From the NCBI GenBank assembly GCA_029934755.1, contig JAOZLQ010000015.1:4106-22503 (forward strand): a stretch of 18,398 nucleotides of DNA, read 5' to 3'. The stretch comes from Desulfuromusa sp. Its GTDB lineage: Bacteria; Desulfobacterota; Desulfuromonadia; Desulfuromonadales; Geopsychrobacteraceae. The first letter of the stretch is position 1. Each line of letters begins with the position of its first letter. The notes below the pieces were generated by a model. That model was not told the DNA's origin. It made no database searches and worked only from the letters and a program-made list of their open reading frames with translations. Of this stretch, positions 14,498 to 18,398 are shown in pieces. Both the position numbers and the translations under genes were made by a program.

Positions 14498-15583
14498 ATG
14501 AAAAAATCTGTATTTCGCATGACGGTCTGTTTTTTGGCAGTTTTCTCACTGCTGATGGTTGGAACTTTTGCCCCTCAGGCAGAAGCTGCTCCAAAATATC
14601 GCTGGAAGCTAGCGATGACTTGGCCAACTAACTTCCCAATTTTTGGCGATGCTGTTCTTAACATGGCCAAGATGGTCAATGAGATGTCAAATGGTGAGAT
14701 GGAAATCCGTGTTGATTCTAAAAATAAACACAAGGCTCCTCTCGGTATTTTGGATATGGTCAAAGCTGGTCAGTATGAAATGGGTCATTCTGCATCTTAT
14801 TACTGGAAGGGTAAGGATCGAAATACTCTGTTTTTTACCACCATGCCCTTTGGCATGATTGCTCCTGAGCAGTATGCCTGGTTCTACTATGGCGGTGGTA
14901 TGGAGCTGATGAAGGAAGTTTATGATCGTCATGGTGTTTATTCATACCCTGGTGGTAACACCGGTAACCAGATGGGTGGCTGGTTCCAGAAAGAAATCAA
15001 GAGTTTGGATGACTTCAAAGGTCTGAAAATGCGGATCCCTGGATTTGCTGGTGAAGTTCTCTCCAAGCTTGGCGTTGTTGTTACCAATATCCCCGCAGGT
15101 GAGCTTTATACTGCTCTTGACCGTGGTACCATTGATGCTTTGGAGTGGGTTGGCCCTTCTCTTGACCTGAACATGGGTTTCCACAAAATTGCACCTTTCT
15201 ATTACACTGGTTGGCATGAGCCTGCAACAGAACTGCAGTTTATGGTTAACTCAAAGAAGTTTGATGCCCTGCCAGCACATCTGCAGAAAATTGTTGAAAC
15301 GGCTATGAAGTTTGCCGCTTACGATATGTATGCTCGTTCGTATCATGACAGTGCTGTAAATCTGGACAAGATCGTTAAGGAATACCCGAATATCAAGATC
15401 AAGACCTTCCCTAAAGAAGTTATAGCTGCAATGAAGGTTGAGAATGACAAGTTGCTGAAGGAAACCTCAGCTAAGGATCCAATGTTTAAGAAAATTTATG
15501 ATGCGCAGACTGCTTACATGAAGATATCACGTCGCTGGACAGAAATTTCTGACTATGCTTATTTGAAAGATAACCTGGAATAA
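14498..15583 (+). CDS. TRAP transporter substrate-binding protein, TakP-like, Sec-exported
   Basis: A 361-residue periplasmic receptor of the same subfamily as DctP1 but with a plain Sec signal peptide (basic start, hydrophobic core, likely cleavage after AEA at residue 30). Shared landmarks include TWPTNFPIFGDAV, EMGHSASYYWKGK, GNTGNQMGGWF, GLKMRIPGFAGEVL, ALEWVGP and GWHEPATE. Gln158, Arg179 and Glu216-Trp217 have exactly the spacing of the corresponding DctP1 residues, so a 2-oxoacid or lactate-like ligand is likely. It is the first gene of a dctP-dctQ-dctM operon, with a terminator-like hairpin between dctP and dctQ. The BtsR-like repeat upstream makes pyruvate the best guess for substrate and inducer. 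Confidence 0.93.
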   Translation: MKKSVFRMTVCFLAVFSLLMVGTFAPQAEAAPKYRWKLAMTWPTNFPIFGDAVLNMAKMVNEMSNGEMEIRVDSKNKHKAPLGILDMVKAGQYEMGHSASYYWKGKDRNTLFFTTMPFGMIAPEQYAWFYYGGGMELMKEVYDRHGVYSYPGGNTGNQMGGWFQKEIKSLDDFKGLKMRIPGFAGEVLSKLGVVVTNIPAGELYTALDRGTIDALEWVGPSLDLNMGFHKIAPFYYTGWHEPATELQFMVNSKKFDALPAHLQKIVETAMKFAAYDMYARSYHDSAVNLDKIVKEYPNIKIKTFPKEVIAAMKVENDKLLKETSAKDPMFKKIYDAQTAYMKISRRWTEISDYAYLKDNLE

Positions 15584-15603
15584 GATCTGTCTTCACGTTG
15601 CAG

Positions 15604-15634
15604 AGGCTCCCGGAGAAAATCCCGGGAGCCTTTT
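15604..15634 (+). terminator. Intra-operon terminator or attenuator between dctP2 and dctQ2
   Basis: AGGCTCCCGG (15604-15613) pairs perfectly with CCGGGAGCCT (15622-15631) around an eight-base loop, followed by a T-rich run. It lies 20 nt after the dctP2 stop. Partial termination here would give more binding protein than membrane subunits, a common need in TRAP and ABC systems. dctQ2 has no obvious promoter of its own in the remaining 30 bp. Confidence 0.82.
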
Positions 15635-15665
15635 CTTCTCACTTCCAACTTTCGGCAGGATTGTT

Positions 15666-16205
15666 ATGCTGTTAAAAACTGAACGAATTCTAAATCGTTT
15701 TTCCGATATTGTCGGCTGGATTGCTGGTGTATTGATGTTGGTGATGCTGGTCAACGTATTTTATGATGCGATCATGCGCTACTTCTTCCGTACCGGATCT
15801 ATCGCCATGCAGGAAATGGAATGGCATCTGTTTTCTGTCGTTTTTCTCTTGGGAATGTCTTATACCTTGAAAGAAGAGGGGCATGTGCGGGTCGATATTT
15901 TTTATGACAATTTCAAACCCAAGTTTAAAGCTATCATCAATATTGCAGGGACTTTCATCTTTCTGATTCCCCTTGCGGTTTTGATCATCAACGGGTCTGT
16001 CTGGTTTGTTCATGAAGCCTATGTCATGGGTGAAATCAGTGGTGATCCCGGTGGCCTGACCCATCGATATTTGATTAAAGCTGTTATCCCTATCGCGTTT
16101 ATCTGTCTGGTGATTTCTTCACTTGGATTTGTGGTTCGGAATGTCCGCATGTATCGTGAATTGGAATTTCCTCCACAGCCTCATATTGAAGATGACGTCC
16201 TTTAA
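15666..16205 (+). CDS. TRAP transporter small membrane subunit (DctQ2)
   Basis: A 179-residue protein with four membrane helices (about 15-35, 50-70, 90-112, 135-158). Typical DctQ motifs are IAMQEMEWHLFSVVFLLGMS, EEGHVRVDIFYDNFKPK and GDPGGLTHRYLIKAVIP. It pairs with DctM2 and takes substrate from DctP2. AGGA at 15657-15660 lies five bases before the ATG. It is paralogous to DctQ1. dctM2 follows after 58 bp that include a small hairpin. Confidence 0.93.
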   Translation: MLLKTERILNRFSDIVGWIAGVLMLVMLVNVFYDAIMRYFFRTGSIAMQEMEWHLFSVVFLLGMSYTLKEEGHVRVDIFYDNFKPKFKAIINIAGTFIFLIPLAVLIINGSVWFVHEAYVMGEISGDPGGLTHRYLIKAVIPIAFICLVISSLGFVVRNVRMYRELEFPPQPHIEDDVL

Positions 16206-16221
16206 TCTTGAATTTAAAAAT

Positions 16222-16239
16222 AATAGCGATACCGCTATT
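16222..16239 (+). other. Small stem-loop between dctQ2 and dctM2
   Basis: AATAGCG and CGCTATT pair as a 7-bp stem with an ATAC loop. There is no T-tract, so it is not a classical terminator. It could protect mRNA ends or mark a processing site. It contains ACCGCTAT, similar to half a BtsR site, but no second copy lies 21 bp away. Confidence 0.4.
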
Positions 16240-16263
16240 CATGTATAGAAAGAAGTTCTCCTC

Positions 16264-17559
16264 ATGATTGGTTTAGTGATGTTTGTCTTTGCCTTAGGGT
16301 TGTTGTTGCTGGGTTTTCCGGTTGCATTCACTTTTGGCGGGGCTGCAGTTGTTTTTGGGCTGATTGCAGAAGGTCCGAGTATTTTTGCCATGATGCCACA
16401 CCGCATCTGGTCAGTTATGAACAACACCATTCTGATGGCAATTCCGCTGTTTATTTTTATGGGAATTGTCCTGCAAAAATCAAAGCTGGCTGAGCGCTTG
16501 CTCGAATCAATGGGTTTTTTATTTGGAGAGATGCGTGGTGGTATTGCCATTTCGACAGTGTTGGTTGGTGCTCTGTTGGCAGCTTCAACTGGTGTTGTTG
16601 GTGCCAGTGTCGTTGCTATGGGGGTTATCTCCCTGCCAGTTATGCTCAAGTATAACTACGATAAAAAATTGGCAACGGGTGCAATTTGTGCCGCTGGAAC
16701 TTTGGGGCAGATTATCCCACCATCGATTATCCTGATTATTCTCGGGGATGTTTTCCAGGTGCCAGTTGGTGACTTGTTCATGGCTGCTTTCTGGCCGGGA
16801 ATCTCCCTGGTTCTGTTGTATGTTATCTACATAGCCATTATCACCTATTTTAAAAAAGATCTTGCTCCACCAATCCGGCTCGAAGGGGCAGAGCACGGAA
16901 CGAAATTGCAACAGATTTTCCGAGCTCTTAGAGCAATTGTTCCCCCTTTGATCCTGATTATGCTGGTTCTTGGCTCTATTCTATTCGGGGTTGCGACGCC
17001 TACTGAATCATCTGCTGTCGGTGGTATTGGTGCCATTATCCTAGCGGCAATGTACAGACAATTATCGGTCAAGATGGTATGGGACAGCACCATGGATACA
17101 GTCAAGATTACCGCGATGGTTTTTGCCATTCTGGTTGGTGCGACTGCGTTCTCCATGGTTTTTACCTACACCGGTGGCGATTATCTAGTCGAAGATTTCA
17201 TGATGGGATTGCCTGGAGAGAAGTGGGGCTTCCTGATTCTGTCGATGCTGGTTATCATGGTACTCGGGTTCTTCATCGACTTTATTGAAATCTCTTATAT
17301 TATTGTCCCGATTCTGGCACCGATTGCTGATAATTTGGGGATCAATCCAATCTGGTATGCGATTCTGGTTGCGATGAATCTGCAGACCTCTTTTTTGACC
17401 CCACCTTTCGGATTCAGCCTATTTTACCTGAAAGGAGTTTCGCCGCCAGAGATCAAAACGACAGATATCTATTGGGGTGTTATGCCTTTCATTGCCATAC
17501 AGGTTTTTGTCTTGGCAATCTTGGTCATATATCCAGGGTTCTTCGGCTTGACCATTTGA
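16264..17559 (+). CDS. TRAP transporter large membrane subunit (DctM2)
   Basis: The 431-residue polytopic translocation subunit of the second TRAP system. Motifs mirror DctM1: LLGFPVAFTFGG, AASTGVVGASVVAMGVISLP, ICAAGTLGQIIPPSIIL, GVATPTESSAVGG and MNLQTSFLTPPFGFSLFYLKGVSPPEI. About 12 hydrophobic helices are visible. The ribosome site is weak (AGAAAGAAG, 16249-16255 region), so translation may depend partly on dctQ2. A strong bidirectional terminator follows 21 bp after the stop, closing the operon. Confidence 0.94.
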   Translation: MIGLVMFVFALGLLLLGFPVAFTFGGAAVVFGLIAEGPSIFAMMPHRIWSVMNNTILMAIPLFIFMGIVLQKSKLAERLLESMGFLFGEMRGGIAISTVLVGALLAASTGVVGASVVAMGVISLPVMLKYNYDKKLATGAICAAGTLGQIIPPSIILIILGDVFQVPVGDLFMAAFWPGISLVLLYVIYIAIITYFKKDLAPPIRLEGAEHGTKLQQIFRALRAIVPPLILIMLVLGSILFGVATPTESSAVGGIGAIILAAMYRQLSVKMVWDSTMDTVKITAMVFAILVGATAFSMVFTYTGGDYLVEDFMMGLPGEKWGFLILSMLVIMVLGFFIDFIEISYIIVPILAPIADNLGINPIWYAILVAMNLQTSFLTPPFGFSLFYLKGVSPPEIKTTDIYWGVMPFIAIQVFVLAILVIYPGFFGLTI

Positions 17560-17580
17560 GGGATATTCTCTGTCAAAGTA

Positions 17581-17615
17581 AAAAAGACCACGCATGAAAA
17601 ACGTGGTCTTTTTTT
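17581..17615. terminator. Bidirectional terminator between dctM2 and ferritin
   Basis: GACCACG (17586-17592) pairs with CGTGGTC (17602-17608) around a nine-base loop, with an A-run before and seven T's after. It therefore works in both directions and serves both dctM2 and the convergent ferritin gene, whose stop is at 17662. Confidence 0.9.
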
Positions 17616-17661
17616 GTTCACCAGGTGTAAAAATCAGGAAAATACCTCTTTCTCTGGGATA

Positions 17662-18165
17662 CTATGCGGGTGGGGCAAAAACCCGTTTTTCCAACTCCTG
17701 ATCAATCATCATCAGCCCACGACCATCATCCCCAATTCTTTTCAGTTTGGCAATAATATGACTGACGTTGGCTTCTTCTTCAATTTGTTCAGTGATAAAC
17801 CATTGTAAGAATATCTGTGCCGTATGGTTTTTCTCTTCTTGAGCAAGATCCATCAGCTTATTGATACGTGAAGTGACTTCCTGCTCGTGTTTGAGCGTCT
17901 CTTTAAATACCTCCAAAACTGAATCAAACTCTTTACCCGGGGCTTTGATCTCCATAATTTCTGCTTTGCCACCGGTTTCGCAGACAAACTGAAACATTTT
18001 TTCTGCATGTGATAATTCTTCTTGAAACTGGATATCCATCCAGTTTGCCATCCCTGTAAGGTCTTCATTTTCAAAATACGCCTGCATCGCTTTATAGGCA
18101 AAAGCGGAGTAATATTCAAATTGGATTTGCTCATTGATGGCATCGACAAGTTTTTGACTCAACAT
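17662..18165 (-). CDS. ftnA: Bacterial non-heme ferritin
   Basis: Stores iron in the cytosol as a 24-subunit shell, oxidising Fe2+ at a di-iron centre. The 167-residue protein has the ferroxidase residues Glu17 (FEYYSAFAY), Glu50 and His53 (EELSHAEKM), Glu94, Gln127 and Glu130 (TEQIEEE), at the same numbers as E. coli FtnA. There is no heme-ligand methionine at the bacterioferritin position, so this is FtnA-type. AGGAG lies six bases before the ATG. The promoter is just upstream. It is monocistronic and unrelated in function to the neighbouring transporter, though iron handling suits the Fe-S serine dehydratase and an iron-reducing lifestyle. Confidence 0.95.
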   Translation of the reverse strand: MLSQKLVDAINEQIQFEYYSAFAYKAMQAYFENEDLTGMANWMDIQFQEELSHAEKMFQFVCETGGKAEIMEIKAPGKEFDSVLEVFKETLKHEQEVTSRINKLMDLAQEEKNHTAQIFLQWFITEQIEEEANVSHIIAKLKRIGDDGRGLMMIDQELEKRVFAPPA

Positions 18166-18210
18166 TTTTATCTCCTTTTGGATTGAATATCCTTATATTT
18201 AAATAAGACT

Positions 18211-18240
18211 ATCATAGTAACAATTACGAAATTCTGTAAA
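18211..18240 (-). promoter_or_regulatory. Sigma-70 promoter of ferritin
   Basis: On the reverse strand, TTTACA (18235-18240) and TATGAT (18211-18216) lie 18 bp apart, and each matches five of six consensus positions. The leader would be about 40 nt. An AT-rich imperfect palindrome lies between 18192 and 18207, but it does not match a Fur box well. Confidence 0.65.
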
Positions 18241-18296
18241 GAGAAATCGACTCAATGAACCCTTTAATTGACAACATTAGAGCCTCTCGTAAACTT

Positions 18297-18374
18297 GTCA
18301 TCCTCGTGAAAACGGGGATTCAGTTTTTTGACGATACCAGAACACCTCTGGATTCCCGCCTGCGCGGGAATGAC
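18297..18374. repeat. Inverted pair of REP-like palindromic repeat units
   Basis: Unit 1 (18297-18323, forward) and unit 2 (18348-18374, reverse) are both 27 bp and share 19 positions, beginning GTCAT and ending CAG. Each folds alone: 18300-18307 with 18312-18319 around a GAAA loop, and 18352-18359 with 18364-18371 around a CTGC loop. A 5-bp hairpin joins them (18337-18341 with 18347-18351). The sequence resembles the GTCATTCCCGC...GCGGGAATCCAG repeats scattered between genes in many proteobacteria. No coding region was seen in 18241-18398. Confidence 0.75.
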
Positions 18375-18398
18375 GGTTGCTGGAGGTTAAAGGATTTT

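Noticed and set aside
16239..16649. 136-codon open frame on the - strand over the start of dctM2
   Set aside because: Antisense shadow of the DctM2 coding frame, with low complexity and no start signal.
18192..18207. AT-rich palindrome upstream of ftnA as a Fur box
   Set aside because: It lacks the GATAAT-type hexamer pattern, and short AT palindromes are expected by chance in this leader.

Overview
The window looks like a chromosomal segment of a Desulfuromonadales-type bacterium (Geobacter/Desulfuromonas/Pelobacter relatives; order-level inference only). The reasons are the proA-nadD-rsfS-rlmH gene order, moderate GC content, a PAS-type soluble sensor kinase, several TRAP transporters and no phage or plasmid genes. 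Nearly all of it is coding. No rRNA, tRNA, CRISPR array or transposase was seen.

Region 1 (1-5670) is a tightly packed housekeeping run, all on the + strand: the last codons of proA, nadD, rsfS, rlmH, a DksA/TraR-type zinc-finger regulator, a membrane TPR protein that appears to join LapA-like and LapB-like modules, gpmI and comF. Genes overlap or lie within a few tens of bases of each other, which suggests one or a few operons.

Region 2 (5671-7231) is a separately transcribed cytosolic double-PAS histidine kinase with a cysteine triplet in each PAS domain and no adjacent response regulator.

Region 3 (7232-17615) is the most interesting part. It holds two complete but differently arranged TRAP transporters of the 2-oxoacid (TakP-like) type: a Tat-exported binding protein (dctP1) with its likely dctQ1-dctM1 partners on the opposite strand beyond an L-serine dehydratase gene, and a canonical dctP2-dctQ2-dctM2 operon with a Sec-exported binding protein. 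Between them lies a two-component system that matches E. coli BtsS/BtsR, the high-affinity pyruvate sensor, closely along its length, including all four residues I recall as needed for pyruvate binding. Two intergenic regions, upstream of btsS and upstream of dctP2, each carry a direct repeat of the form ACC(G/A)CT(C/T)A with exactly 13 bp between the copies, as I remember the E. coli BtsR site. Each is followed 23-24 bp later by a -10-like box with a poor -35. The picture is a self-contained pyruvate module: BtsSR senses pyruvate, autoregulates, and switches on TRAP uptake, while serine dehydratase makes pyruvate inside the cell. In E. coli the BtsR target is BtsT, a different (CstA-type) transporter, so a BtsSR-TRAP pairing would be a rewired circuit.

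Region 4 (17616-18398) contains a convergent ferritin gene with a good promoter, then an inverted pair of 27-bp REP-like palindromic repeat units at the window edge.
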